From Pseudomonas sp. B21-023 (lineage in GTDB: Bacteria; Pseudomonadota; Gammaproteobacteria; Pseudomonadales; Pseudomonadaceae), in the NCBI RefSeq assembly GCF_024749165.1, contig NZ_CP087190.1, forward strand, positions 5,801,501 to 5,865,500: 64,000 nucleotides of DNA. The letters are read 5' to 3'. The notes below the pieces were generated by a model. That model was not told the DNA's origin, ran no database searches, and was given only the letters and a program-made list of their open reading frames with translations. Numbering within the stretch: the stretch's first letter is position 1; every line of letters begins with the position of its first letter. A program made the position numbers and the translations under genes. Below are positions 49,032 through 58,407 of the stretch, one piece after another.

Positions 49032-52031
49032 TCAGAAACGCCATTGCAGGTTGAGCCCCGCGCCATGCTGTTGTTCACGACTGGCCAGGCGCCCCTGGTA
49101 GTCCAGGCTCAGGTCCAGGTCGCGGGTCAGTCCCACCCGTGCCTGGAGCCCGACCAGCGCGGCATCGCGCAAGGCCGGCGACGTCTCCACCCGGAACGGC
49201 AGGTCACTGCCGGCAAAGGCCAGGTGCTCGCGGTCCTGGGTTCCACTCAGCCGGTGCTGCCAGCCCAGGCTCGCCGCCAGCTGCAGGTCCTGCTGCGGGC
49301 CCACTTGCCATTGCTGGCGCCCACGCAGGCCCAAGGTGCTTAACCAGGCATCACGCTGCTCGTCGCCCGCCTGCAACGCTGCGGCATCGCCTTTCTCATG
49401 GAAGCCATCACGGTCCAGGTGCTGGTAGGTCAGGTTGGCGAACGGCTCCAGCTGCACCGCCGGCATCGCCAGGCGATAGGCCGCCTCGGCAAACAGCTGC
49501 TGGCTGCGGGCATCGATCCGCGCGCGCTGGCGGCCGGACACCTCGGCATAGGCCAGGTCGCGACGAACTTCGGCGCGGTGCCAGCTGTAGCTACCGCCCA
49601 GGCTCAAGCGCAACTGGTCGACGTCGTGGCGGACATAGGCGCCCAAGTGGTAGCTGTCGACCGTGGCCCGGGAGTGGCTGCCGCCCATGCCCAGGGAGCT
49701 GTCGCTGTAGCCAACGGCCAGGCCGGCGCGGGTCTGCTCGTCGAAGTCCCGGTCCAAGCCCAGCAGCATGCCGCCCAGGGAGCTGGTATAGGACTCGCTG
49801 CCCTGCACGCCCTCGATGCGCCCCCAACTGCCCAGGCCTTTGAGCCAGAGCTGGGTCGAGCCTGTCTCGGGCGCCGTCGTCCCAGGCGCATTGGCAGGCA
49901 GTGCGGCGCCTTGTACACGCTCGCCCAAGGCGTCACGCAATACCGAGCCCTGGCTGAGCAGCATCGAGTCCAGCGCCGGATAGATCTCCCCGGCGAGCTG
50001 GCGCAGGCCGTCCCGGGCCTGGTCCGCCGAGGTCGAGAGCAGCAGGCTTTCATACACCGGATGGCCCGGCCCCAGGCGCTCCACGGCGCCGCCGCTGGCG
50101 AGCTGGTTGGGCGTGGCAGCGACGCTGTCGAACGTCGCGGCGCTGCGCGTCACGTCCAACTGCACGCCGTTGGCGGAATAGTCGAGCACGGTCCCAAGGA
50201 ACAGGTAGCCGGGCTGGACCTGGGCAAAGCGCCCATCGACGCCGCCTGCTGCCTGCAGGATGTCGAACTGGCGCCCTACCAGGCTGGTGACCGGGCCACC
50301 GGCCAGCAGGTTCGGCCGAGCCTGGGGCACCAGACTGAGATTGGCGCCACCGACGCTGGCCTGACCATCCACCACGAGTCGATCACTGGCCGTGGGCGAC
50401 AGCTCCACCTGATAGGTCGAACCCGGCTGCAAGTCCAGGTTGCCGGCGACATTCAAGGTACCTATGGAGTTACCCGGGGCCACCACGCCCCCAGCGTTGG
50501 CGATCAGGGCAGCGACCCGGCCATTGCCGCCCACTGTACCGCCAGCATTGACCGTCACCGCTGATTGCAGGCTGCCGTTAACCGCCAGCAACCCGCCATC
50601 GACGCGGGTCGGGCCGCGGTAGCTGCTGTCACCCGTGAGCACCAACCAGCCGGCCCCGGACTTGACCAGGCTGCCTTGGTAAACCCGCTGCGCAGCCGCT
50701 GCGTCACGGGCCATGCCCAGGGCATAGTCACTGCGGTCCTGCTGGCTGGCGCCCGCTGCCAGGCCATGCTCCCATCCACGATCCTTGAGGGTCTGCTGCC
50801 AGGCCTGGCGTTCCGCGACATCCTCGGCCTGCCGCTGCACCAGCGCCTGGTCGGAGATGCCATTGCTCCAGCTATCGCCCTGCCCACGCTCCAGGTTGAC
50901 ATTGAACTCCCCCAACAACTGCCCTGGGCCGTGCAAGGCCCGGCCCAGGTCCGGGACGCCCCAGCCAACCCGCTCGCTGGGCGCCTGGGTCGGCGAGCCA
51001 TCGAGCTGACGCGAAGTGGTCAGCAGCACTTGCAGGGCCTGCTGGTTGTTCAGATAGGGATAACGCTCCATGACCACAGCCAAAGCCCCGGTAGCATGGG
51101 GCGCGGCCATCGAAGTACCGTTGTAGGTGGCATAGCCGCCACCGGGCACGGTACTGCTGATTGCCGCCCCCGGAGTCGCCAGGCACCAGTACTTGGCGAT
51201 GCCGCACTGGTTGTATTTCTGCTGGTTGTTCTTGTCCAGGCCCGATACCGCCAGCCAGTGGCCTTCCAGTTCCGGCTGGAAGTACGGCAGCGCCGAGCGC
51301 ACGCTGGCATTGGCATAGCCGCTGTTGCCGGCGCTGAACACATTGATCACACCCCGACGCGCCACATCGCCAGCGGCATCGAGCCAGGTGGCCTGCTGGA
51401 AATGCTGGGCGTAGGCCGCGCGCAGGTCGCCGAGGGTCTGGTAGCTGACATCCTTGGGCTGGCTGCCCCAGCTGTTGTTGATGGCCCGAGCCCCGGCATC
51501 CACCAGGGCGTCGTAGACCGCCTTGAAATACCGCGGATCGGGATCGGTGCCGAACAGGAACTTGTCATTCTTGTTGGTGTTGCCCACGTATACCTGGGCA
51601 TTGAAGGCCACGCCGTGCATGCCCACGCCATCACGGGCCGCGCCCATGGTGCCGGTGACATGGGTACCATGGCTGTCGTTGGCGCCATTGAGCACCCCGG
51701 ACACACTGAACGGGGTACCGTCCAGGTACTGGCCGGTGGCGGTGACCGCGTGGAAACGCCCGGGGCTGGCTTCGGGATGGGCGGGATCGAATCCCGAGTC
51801 CAGGGCGCCGATGCTGACCCCGGCACCGGTGAACCCGGCGGCATAGGCCTGGCTCGCCTGCATGCGCTCCAGGCCCCAGTCCTGCAGATATTCGACCGAG
51901 CGCCAGCTGGCGGGGTCGCCCAGGCGGCCAGTGTCCTGATAGGCCGCCGCAGCCGACAGTGGCAGGCCGCTGGCAAATGCCAGGCACAGCGTGCCCGTCA
52001 GCGTCTTGAGCTGATCACATCTCACATCCAT
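49032..52031 (-). CDS. Subtilisin-like autotransporter protease 2 (EprS-like)
   Basis: About 999 residues, similar to EprS of P. aeruginosa in length and layout. Signal peptide (MDVRCDQLKTLTGTLCLAFA, ending SAAAA), S8 domain with Asp78 (GALDSGFDPAHPE), His121 (NDSHGTHVTG) and Ser307 (YNGTSMAAPHATG), a ~90-residue insertion after the protease domain (QRQAEDVAERQAWQQTLKDR region) absent in paralogue 1, a PATR repeat (AGWLVLTGDSSYRGPTRVDG), and the beta-barrel ending LQWRF. ATG 52031 fits; the frame extends to 52070. It lies 77 bp upstream of paralogue 1 on the same strand, so they may be cotranscribed. Confidence 0.88.
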   Translation of the reverse strand: MDVRCDQLKTLTGTLCLAFASGLPLSAAAAYQDTGRLGDPASWRSVEYLQDWGLERMQASQAYAAGFTGAGVSIGALDSGFDPAHPEASPGRFHAVTATGQYLDGTPFSVSGVLNGANDSHGTHVTGTMGAARDGVGMHGVAFNAQVYVGNTNKNDKFLFGTDPDPRYFKAVYDALVDAGARAINNSWGSQPKDVSYQTLGDLRAAYAQHFQQATWLDAAGDVARRGVINVFSAGNSGYANASVRSALPYFQPELEGHWLAVSGLDKNNQQKYNQCGIAKYWCLATPGAAISSTVPGGGYATYNGTSMAAPHATGALAVVMERYPYLNNQQALQVLLTTSRQLDGSPTQAPSERVGWGVPDLGRALHGPGQLLGEFNVNLERGQGDSWSNGISDQALVQRQAEDVAERQAWQQTLKDRGWEHGLAAGASQQDRSDYALGMARDAAAAQRVYQGSLVKSGAGWLVLTGDSSYRGPTRVDGGLLAVNGSLQSAVTVNAGGTVGGNGRVAALIANAGGVVAPGNSIGTLNVAGNLDLQPGSTYQVELSPTASDRLVVDGQASVGGANLSLVPQARPNLLAGGPVTSLVGRQFDILQAAGGVDGRFAQVQPGYLFLGTVLDYSANGVQLDVTRSAATFDSVAATPNQLASGGAVERLGPGHPVYESLLLSTSADQARDGLRQLAGEIYPALDSMLLSQGSVLRDALGERVQGAALPANAPGTTAPETGSTQLWLKGLGSWGRIEGVQGSESYTSSLGGMLLGLDRDFDEQTRAGLAVGYSDSSLGMGGSHSRATVDSYHLGAYVRHDVDQLRLSLGGSYSWHRAEVRRDLAYAEVSGRQRARIDARSQQLFAEAAYRLAMPAVQLEPFANLTYQHLDRDGFHEKGDAAALQAGDEQRDAWLSTLGLRGRQQWQVGPQQDLQLAASLGWQHRLSGTQDREHLAFAGSDLPFRVETSPALRDAALVGLQARVGLTRDLDLSLDYQGRLASREQQHGAGLNLQWRF

Positions 52032-52245
52032 GTCGATGACTTCTCTTGTTCTTGTTGTCGGATCGCCCATCCTGGGTCGACCAGTGTGTTACTGCATCGC
52101 TAGGCCGCAAGGCACGGCTTCATCGAGCAGCAGAAGGATATGACGTTTCTCGATTACGCGATGCGCCAGCACTGCATATCTAATATGCGTTTTTACCTGC
52201 TCGAACAGGTTGCCGGGGAGACTTTGAGAGGAAGGAAGACAGCAT

Positions 52246-52278
52246 AAAGGGAGGGCGCCTGTGTGGCGCCCTCCCTTT
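52246..52278 (-). terminator. glmS terminator hairpin
   Basis: AAAGGGAGGGCGCC and GGCGCCCTCCCTTT (14-bp perfect arms, 5-nt loop) start 15 bp after the glmS stop codon. The arms end in A/T tracts, so it works mainly for the minus strand. Confidence 0.85.
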
Positions 52279-52330
52279 GCAACAGCAGTAGCGTTACTCC
52301 ACCGTCACCGACTTGGCCAGGTTGCGCGGC
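52264..52330. other. Predicted attTn7 site (unoccupied)
   Basis: The last codons of glmS (KSVTVE end) and the ~25-30 bp after its stop (52293 downwards) are where Tn7-family elements bind and insert, here around 52266-52270, inside the terminator hairpin. No Tn7 ends or transposition genes are next to it; the two autotransporter genes follow after a 230-bp gap. Confidence 0.45.
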
Positions 52331-54129
52331 TGGTCTACGTCGGTGCCCTTGAGCACGGCGACGTAGTACGACAACAGTTGCAGCGGGATGGTGTAGAGGA
52401 TCGGCGCCAGCGCATCGTTGATGTGCGGCACGTTGATCACGTGGGTGCCTTCGCCATTGCTCATGCCAGCATTCTCGTCGGCGAACACCACCAGCTCGCC
52501 ACCACGGGCGCGGACTTCCTGCAGGTTCGACTTGAGCTTTTCCAGCAGCTCGTTGTTAGGAGCCACGGTCACCACGGGCATATCGTTGTCCACCAACGCC
52601 AGAGGACCATGCTTGAGCTCACCAGCCGGATAGGCTTCGGCGTGGATATAGGAGATTTCCTTGAGCTTGAGCGCACCTTCCATGGCCACCGGGTACTGGG
52701 CACCGCGGCCAAGGAACAGGGTGTGGTGCTTGTCGGCGAACAGCTCGGCGATCTTCTCGACCACGCCATCCATCGCCAGCGCTTCGCTCAGGCGCGCCGG
52801 CAGGCGGCGCAGCTCGTCCACCAACTCGGCTTCGACACCGGCCTCGAGGGTACCGCGCACCTGGCCGAGGGCCAGGGTCAGCAGCATCAGCGAGACCAGC
52901 TGGGTGGTGAAGGCCTTGGTCGAGGCAACGCCGATCTCCGGCCCGGCCAGGGTCAGCAGGGTCAGGTCGGATTCACGCACCAGCGAGCTGATGCCCTTGT
53001 TGCAGATGGCCAGGCTGCCGAGGAAACCCAGCTCCTTGGCATAGCGCAAGGCAGCCAAAGTGTCGGCGGTCTCGCCGGATTGCGAGATGGAGACAAACAG
53101 CGTGTCCGGCTGCACCACCACCTTGCGATAGCGGAACTCACTGGCAACTTCCACCTGGCAAGGGATGCCGGCCAGGCTTTCGAGCCAGTAACGGGCGACC
53201 ATGCCGGCGTGGTAGCTGGTACCGCAGGCGACGATCTGCACATTGCGCACTTTGCCGAACAGCTCGGCGGCCTGTGGACCGAAGGCCTGCACCATCACGT
53301 GGTCATTGCCCAGGCGACCTTCCAGCGTGCGCTGCACCACGCCGGGTTGCTCGTGAATCTCCTTGAGCATGAAATGGCGATAGTTGCCCTTCTCGGCGGC
53401 TTCCGCGCCTTCGTGGTACTGCACCGTCTCACGCTGGACCGGCTGACCGGCCAGATCCCAGATCTGCACCTGATTGCGGCGAATCTCGGCGATATCGCCC
53501 TCTTCCAGGTACATGAAGCGGTCGGTGACCTGGCGCAGGGCCAGTTGATCCGAGGCCAGGAAGTTTTCACCGAGGCCCAGGCCGATCACCAGGGGGCTGC
53601 CGCTGCGGGCAGCCACCAGACGGTCTGGCTGGCTGGCGCTGATCACAGCCAGGCCATAGGCGCCATGCAGACGCTTGACCGCTGCCTTGAGCGCCTCGGT
53701 GAGGTCGGGGATGGTCTTGAGCAGGTGGTGGATGAGGTGCACGATCACCTCGGTGTCGGTCTGCGAAACAAAGGCGTAGCCCAGGCCCTTGAGCTCTTCA
53801 CGCAGTTCCTCGTGATTTTCGATGATGCCGTTGTGCACCACCGCCACTTCATGGCCAGAGAAGTGCGGGTGGGCATTGTGCTCGGTCGGCGCGCCATGTG
53901 TGGCCCAACGGGTATGGGCGATGCCCAGCTGGCCGGCCAGCGGGTCGGCGGCAACCGCGCCTTCCAGTTCGCTGACCTTGCCGATGCGGCGGCGACGCTC
54001 GAGCGCGCCTTGCTGGGTCAGGACGGCCAGGCCGGCGCTGTCGTAACCACGGTACTCAAGACGCTTGAGGCCTTCGATGAGGATGGCTGTGATATTGCGC
54101 TCAGCAACGGCACCGACGATTCCACACAT
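52294..54129 (-). CDS. glmS: Glutamine--fructose-6-phosphate aminotransferase
   Basis: A 611-residue enzyme making glucosamine-6-phosphate. Cys1-type glutaminase N-terminus (CGIVGAVAERNITAILIEGL), GYDSAGLAVL, THGAPTEHNAHPHFSGHEVA, then two SIS domains (GTSYHAGMVARYWLES, SISQSGETADTLAALRYAKE) and the C-terminal DQPRNLAKSVTVE. First committed step of peptidoglycan and LPS amino-sugar synthesis. It lies 12 bp downstream of glmR. No glmS ribozyme signal was seen, as expected in Gram-negatives. Confidence 0.97.
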   Translation of the reverse strand: MCGIVGAVAERNITAILIEGLKRLEYRGYDSAGLAVLTQQGALERRRRIGKVSELEGAVAADPLAGQLGIAHTRWATHGAPTEHNAHPHFSGHEVAVVHNGIIENHEELREELKGLGYAFVSQTDTEVIVHLIHHLLKTIPDLTEALKAAVKRLHGAYGLAVISASQPDRLVAARSGSPLVIGLGLGENFLASDQLALRQVTDRFMYLEEGDIAEIRRNQVQIWDLAGQPVQRETVQYHEGAEAAEKGNYRHFMLKEIHEQPGVVQRTLEGRLGNDHVMVQAFGPQAAELFGKVRNVQIVACGTSYHAGMVARYWLESLAGIPCQVEVASEFRYRKVVVQPDTLFVSISQSGETADTLAALRYAKELGFLGSLAICNKGISSLVRESDLTLLTLAGPEIGVASTKAFTTQLVSLMLLTLALGQVRGTLEAGVEAELVDELRRLPARLSEALAMDGVVEKIAELFADKHHTLFLGRGAQYPVAMEGALKLKEISYIHAEAYPAGELKHGPLALVDNDMPVVTVAPNNELLEKLKSNLQEVRARGGELVVFADENAGMSNGEGTHVINVPHINDALAPILYTIPLQLLSYYVAVLKGTDVDQPRNLAKSVTVE

Positions 54130-54141
54130 AAGATGTTGCTC

Positions 54142-54909
54142 CTAGCTGATAGCGGCGCAGATAAGGGTGATGCCGCGGGCTTGAATCCGGTCGCGTGCCT
54201 CGGTGGGCAGGCGATCATCAGTAATCAGGGTGTTCACGCTGCCCCAGGGCAGCTCGAGGTTGGGGATCTTGCGACCGACCTTATCCGACTCGACCATGAC
54301 GATGACCTCGCGGGCCACTTCGGCCATGACCCGGCTCAATCCCAGCAGTTCGTTGAAGGTGGTTGTGCCACGTTCCAGGTCGATGCCGTCGGCACCGATG
54401 AACAGCTGGTCGAAGTCGTATGAGCGTAGTACCTGCTCGGCCACCTGGCCCTGGAAGGACTCCGAGTGCGGGTCCCAGGTACCACCAGTCATCAGCAGCA
54501 CAGGTTCATGCTCTTGTTCGCTGATAGCCCGGGCCACATTGAGCGAGTTGGTCATCACCACCAGGCCTGGCTGGCGCCCGAGCTGCGGGATCATCGCCGC
54601 CGTGGTACTGCCGCTGTCGATGATGATGCGCGCATGTTCACGGATGCGTTCCACCGCCGCACGAGCGATGGCCTGCTTGTAGAGGGACACCGGCTGAACC
54701 GTGTCGCCCAGCAGCTCCTGAGGCATCGTCACCGCGCCGCCATAGCGGCGCAGCAGCAGGCCGTTGGCCTCCAGGGCGTGCAGATCCTTGCGGATGGTCA
54801 CTTCGGAGGTTTCGAAACGCTTGGCCAAAGCGTCGACACTGACCTCGCCCTGCTCGTTGAGCAAGGCCAGGATGTTGTGGCGACGTTGGGGAGTATTTCG
54901 TTTCGACAT
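54142..54909 (-). CDS. glmR: DeoR-family regulator of amino-sugar synthesis (GlmR)
   Basis: A 255-residue DeoR-family repressor: helix-turn-helix RRHNILALLNEQGEVSVDAL, AKRFETSEVTIRKDLHALEA, and a sugar-phosphate sensing domain with IIDSGSTTAAMIPQLGRQPG and FIGADGIDLERGTTTFNELL. Location between glmU and glmS is conserved in Pseudomonas, where the protein is named GlmR. It should sense amino-sugar phosphates and adjust glmS. Likely cotranscribed with glmS. Confidence 0.88.
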   Translation of the reverse strand: MSKRNTPQRRHNILALLNEQGEVSVDALAKRFETSEVTIRKDLHALEANGLLLRRYGGAVTMPQELLGDTVQPVSLYKQAIARAAVERIREHARIIIDSGSTTAAMIPQLGRQPGLVVMTNSLNVARAISEQEHEPVLLMTGGTWDPHSESFQGQVAEQVLRSYDFDQLFIGADGIDLERGTTTFNELLGLSRVMAEVAREVIVMVESDKVGRKIPNLELPWGSVNTLITDDRLPTEARDRIQARGITLICAAIS

Positions 54910-54989
54910 TTCGGTTAAGTTTCGATTCGAAAGATAAGTGTTGCAATCAAAACCTAAGTCAAACGATTCGTCAAGTCAGCAGGAACCGG

Positions 54990-55026
54990 AAAATAAAAAG
55001 GCCGACTTATTCACATAAGTCGGCCT
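54990..55026 (-). terminator. Rho-independent terminator of glmU
   Basis: Minus strand AGGCCGACTTA, loop TGTGAA, TAAGTCGGCCT, followed by a TTTTTATTTT tract. It lies 24 bp downstream of the glmU stop. Confidence 0.92.
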
Positions 55027-55049
55027 GTGCAAAACGCGCTGTGGATAAC

Positions 55050-56417
55050 TCAGCTCTTCTTGATTTTCTCCGGCCGCTTCCAGCCTTCGATATTGCGCTG
55101 GCGTGCACGTGCCACGCCCAACTGTCCGGCTTCAACCGTCTGGGTGATGGTCGAGCCCGCTGCGGTAGTGGCCCCGGCCTGGATTTCCACAGGGGCCACC
55201 AGCGAGTTGTTGGAGCCGATGAACACGTCCTCACCCATCACCGTGCGGAACTTGTTGGCACCGTCATAGTTGCAGGTGATGGTGCCAGCGCCGATGTTGG
55301 TGCGGGCGCCGATCTCGGCGTCGCCCAGGTAGGTCAGGTGGCCGGCCTTGGCGCCCTCGCCCAGGTGCGCATTCTTCAGCTCGACGAAGTTACCCACATG
55401 TGCCTTGGCCTCCAGCACGCTGCCTGGGCGCAAGCGGGCGAACGGGCCGGCATCGCTGCCCTCGCCCATCACCGCGCCTTCGATATGACTGTTGGCCTTG
55501 ATGATCACGCCTTTGCGCAGTGTGCTGTCCTTGATCACGCAGTTCGGGCCGATCTGCACGTCATCCTCGATGACTACCTTGCCTTCGAGAATGACGTTGA
55601 TATCGATAAGTACATCCCGGCCGACGGTCACCTCACCGCGCACATCGAAGCGCGCCGGATCGCGCAGGGTGACGCCCTGGGCCATCAGGCGACGGCCTTC
55701 GCGCAGCTGGTAGTGACGCTCGAGTTCCGAAAGCTGGCGGCGGTCGTTGGCGCCTTGCACTTCCATCGGGTCGTGGGGCTGCTCGGTGGCGACCACCAAG
55801 CCATCGTCCACGGCCATGGCAATCACGTCGGTGAGGTAGTACTCGCCCTGGGCATTGTTGTTGGACAGGCGTCCCATCCAGTCGGCCAAGCGTGCGGCCG
55901 GCATGGCGAGGATACCGGTGTTGCCTTCCTTGATCGCCTTCTGCGCTTCGCTGGCGTCCTTGTGCTCGACGATCGCCGCCACCTTGCCCGCGGCGTCACG
56001 CACAATGCGGCCATAGCCGGTCGGGTCCTGCAGGGTCACCGTGAGCAGCCCGAGCTGTTGCTCGCTGACTGTGGCCAGCAGGCGCTGCAAGGTTTCCACC
56101 TCGATCAGCGGCACATCGCCGTAGAGCACCAGCACGGTGTCGGCAGTGATCGCCGGCAGCGCCTGGGCCACCGCATGGCCGGTGCCCAATTGCTTGTCCT
56201 GCAGGACGAAATTCAGATCGTCCGCTGCAAGGCGTTCGCGCACCAACTCCGCGCCATGGCCGATAACCACGTGAATACCCTTGGGCTGCAACTGGCGTGC
56301 GCTGTGGATAACGTGGCCGAGCATGGAGTTGCCGGCGACCGGGTGCAGTACCTTGGGCAGCGCGGAGCGCATGCGGGTGCCTTGGCCTGCGGCGAGAATG
56401 ACGATATCGAGGGACAT
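55050..56417 (-). CDS. glmU: Bifunctional UDP-N-acetylglucosamine pyrophosphorylase GlmU
   Basis: A 455-residue enzyme doing acetylation of glucosamine-1-phosphate and uridylylation to UDP-GlcNAc. N-terminal pyrophosphorylase VILAAGQGTRMRSALPKVLH (residues 6-25), then DVPLIE, and a C-terminal left-handed beta helix of hexapeptide repeats (about 250-450, e.g. GAVMGEGSDAGPFARLRPGS). Length is as in E. coli (456). Confidence 0.96.
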   Translation of the reverse strand: MSLDIVILAAGQGTRMRSALPKVLHPVAGNSMLGHVIHSARQLQPKGIHVVIGHGAELVRERLAADDLNFVLQDKQLGTGHAVAQALPAITADTVLVLYGDVPLIEVETLQRLLATVSEQQLGLLTVTLQDPTGYGRIVRDAAGKVAAIVEHKDASEAQKAIKEGNTGILAMPAARLADWMGRLSNNNAQGEYYLTDVIAMAVDDGLVVATEQPHDPMEVQGANDRRQLSELERHYQLREGRRLMAQGVTLRDPARFDVRGEVTVGRDVLIDINVILEGKVVIEDDVQIGPNCVIKDSTLRKGVIIKANSHIEGAVMGEGSDAGPFARLRPGSVLEAKAHVGNFVELKNAHLGEGAKAGHLTYLGDAEIGARTNIGAGTITCNYDGANKFRTVMGEDVFIGSNNSLVAPVEIQAGATTAAGSTITQTVEAGQLGVARARQRNIEGWKRPEKIKKS

Positions 56418-56470
56418 TGACTGGCTACCAATCCTGGGCGGTCAGGGACGTGACCAAAGGGGGAAATTCA

Positions 56471-56502
56471 GAAAAGAAAAAGGGTAGCCGAGGCTACCCT
56501 TT
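56471..56502 (-). terminator. Rho-independent terminator of the atp operon
   Basis: Minus strand: AAAGGGTAGCC, 2-nt loop, GGCTACCCTTT then TTTTCTTTTC. It lies 37 bp after the atpC stop codon and separates the atp operon from glmU. Confidence 0.92.
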
Positions 56503-56539
56503 AACTCAATCGCATTGGAAGTGACCGGCCAAGGCCAGG

Positions 56540-56959
56540 TTACTTGCCCTTGCGCAATTGCTGGACAGTACGCAGCTGAGCTGCAGCTTCGGCCAGACGT
56601 GCGGCAGCAGCACCGTAGTCGAAGTCCGAGCTTTTCGCGTTCAGCGCGTTCTCAGCAGCCTTGAGGGCTTCCTGAGCCTGAGCTTCGTCCAGGTCGGCAG
56701 CGCGCTGCACGGTGTCGGCAAGAACCTTGACCATGTTCGGCTGCACTTCGAGGAAGCCACCGGAGATGTAGAACACCTCACGATCGCCACCTTGCTTGGT
56801 CAGCGTGATCGGACCAGGCTTGAGATTGGTGATCAGCGGCGCGTGGCCTGGAGCGATACCCAGATCGCCCAGGTTGCCGTGCGCTACTACCATCTCGACC
56901 AGGCCGGAGAAGATCTCTCCTTCCGCGCTGACGATATCGCAATGGACTGTCATAGCCAT
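56540..56959 (-). CDS. atpC: ATP synthase epsilon subunit
   Basis: A 139-residue F1 epsilon subunit: MAMTVHCDIVSAEGEIFSGL, VVAHGNLGDLGIAPGHAPLI and YISGGFLEVQPNMVKVLADT form the N-terminal beta sandwich, and the C-terminal helix pair (about 90-139) is Ala/Glu-rich with the LRKGK end. Links F1 to the c ring and inhibits ATPase. Last atp gene, 44 bp after atpD. Confidence 0.96.
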   Translation of the reverse strand: MAMTVHCDIVSAEGEIFSGLVEMVVAHGNLGDLGIAPGHAPLITNLKPGPITLTKQGGDREVFYISGGFLEVQPNMVKVLADTVQRAADLDEAQAQEALKAAENALNAKSSDFDYGAAAARLAEAAAQLRTVQQLRKGK

Positions 56960-57003
56960 CTGCTTGCCTCAACCTGATTAGCGCCCCTTGCGGGGCGCCG
57001 GGA

Positions 57004-58380
57004 TTACAGTTTCTTGGCTTTCTCGATCGCTTCGTCGATGCTGCCGACCATGTAGAACGCTTGTTCTGGCAGGTGGTCGTAGTCACCTTTGAGGATGCCG
57101 CTGAAGCCAGCGATGGTGTCCTTGAGCGAAACGTACTTGCCTGGCGAGCCGGTGAAGACTTCAGCCACGAAGAACGGCTGCGACAGGAAGCGCTGGATCT
57201 TACGAGCGCGGGCAACCAGTTGCTTGTCGGCTTCGGACAGTTCGTCCATACCCAGGATCGCGATGATGTCCTTCAGCTCTTTGTAGCGCTGCAGAACATA
57301 CTGAACGCCACGAGCGGTGTCGTAGTGCTCGGTGCCGATCACGTTCGGGTCCAGCTGGCGCGAAGTCGAGTCCAGTGGGTCGACCGCTGGGTAGATACCC
57401 AGGGAAGCGATGTCACGGGACAGAACGACGGTGGCGTCCAAGTGGGCGAAGGTGGTCGCTGGCGACGGGTCGGTCAGGTCGTCCGCAGGTACGTATACGG
57501 CCTGGACGGAGGTGATCGAACCTTCCTTGGTCGAAGTGATACGCTCTTGCAGAACGCCCATCTCTTCGGCCAGGGTCGGCTGGTAACCTACTGCCGAAGG
57601 CATACGGCCCAGCAGTGCGGATACTTCGGTACCGGCCAGGGTGTAACGATAGATGTTGTCGACGAACAGCAGAACGTCGTTACCTTCGTCACGGAACTTC
57701 TCAGCCATGGTCAGGCCGGTCAGCGCTACGCGCAGACGGTTTCCTGGTGGCTCGTTCATCTGACCGTAGACCAGCGCTACCTTGTCGAGAACGTTGGAGT
57801 CCTTCATCTCGTGGTAGAAGTCGTTACCCTCACGAGTACGCTCACCCACACCAGCGAACACGGAGTAACCGCTGTGTTCCATGGCGATGTTACGGATCAG
57901 TTCCATCATGTTCACGGTCTTGCCGACGCCGGCACCACCGAACAGACCAACCTTACCACCCTTGGCGAACGGGCAGACCAGGTCGATAACCTTGATGCCG
58001 GTTTCCAGCAGGTCGTTGCCGCCTGCCTGGTCAGCGAACGAAGGCGCTGGCTGGTGGATACCGCGACGCTCTTCTTCGCCGATCGGGCCGGCTTCGTCGA
58101 TCGGGTTGCCCAGGACGTCCATGATACGGCCCAGGGTTGCCTTGCCGACGGGTACCGAGATGGCAGCCTTGGTGTCGACGACATCCAGACCGCGCTTCAG
58201 ACCTTCGGTCGAGCCCATCGCAATGGTACGAACCACGCCGTCGCCCAGCTGCTGCTGAACTTCCAGGGTGGTTTCCGCGCCTTGTACTTTCAGCGCGTTG
58301 TAAACACTCGGCACGGCATCACGTGGGAATTCCACGTCGATGACGGCGCCGATGATTTGCACGATACGTCCGCTACTCAT
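57004..58380 (-). CDS. atpD: ATP synthase beta subunit
   Basis: A 458-residue catalytic F1 subunit. Walker A GGAGVGKT (148-155), GERTREGNDFYHEMKDSNVL with the catalytic Glu, LLFVDNIYRYTLAGTEVSAL (Walker B), and the DELSEADKQ (DELSEED-like) loop in the C-terminal domain. Length 458 equals related pseudomonads. Starts 27 bp after the atpG stop. Confidence 0.97.
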   Translation of the reverse strand: MSSGRIVQIIGAVIDVEFPRDAVPSVYNALKVQGAETTLEVQQQLGDGVVRTIAMGSTEGLKRGLDVVDTKAAISVPVGKATLGRIMDVLGNPIDEAGPIGEEERRGIHQPAPSFADQAGGNDLLETGIKVIDLVCPFAKGGKVGLFGGAGVGKTVNMMELIRNIAMEHSGYSVFAGVGERTREGNDFYHEMKDSNVLDKVALVYGQMNEPPGNRLRVALTGLTMAEKFRDEGNDVLLFVDNIYRYTLAGTEVSALLGRMPSAVGYQPTLAEEMGVLQERITSTKEGSITSVQAVYVPADDLTDPSPATTFAHLDATVVLSRDIASLGIYPAVDPLDSTSRQLDPNVIGTEHYDTARGVQYVLQRYKELKDIIAILGMDELSEADKQLVARARKIQRFLSQPFFVAEVFTGSPGKYVSLKDTIAGFSGILKGDYDHLPEQAFYMVGSIDEAIEKAKKL

Positions 58381-58407
58381 AGCTGGATCCTCTGAATTTT
58401 TGAACCG

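Noticed and set aside
52261..54423. 720-codon frame opposite glmS
   Set aside because: Shadow frame; glmS on the minus strand is unambiguous.
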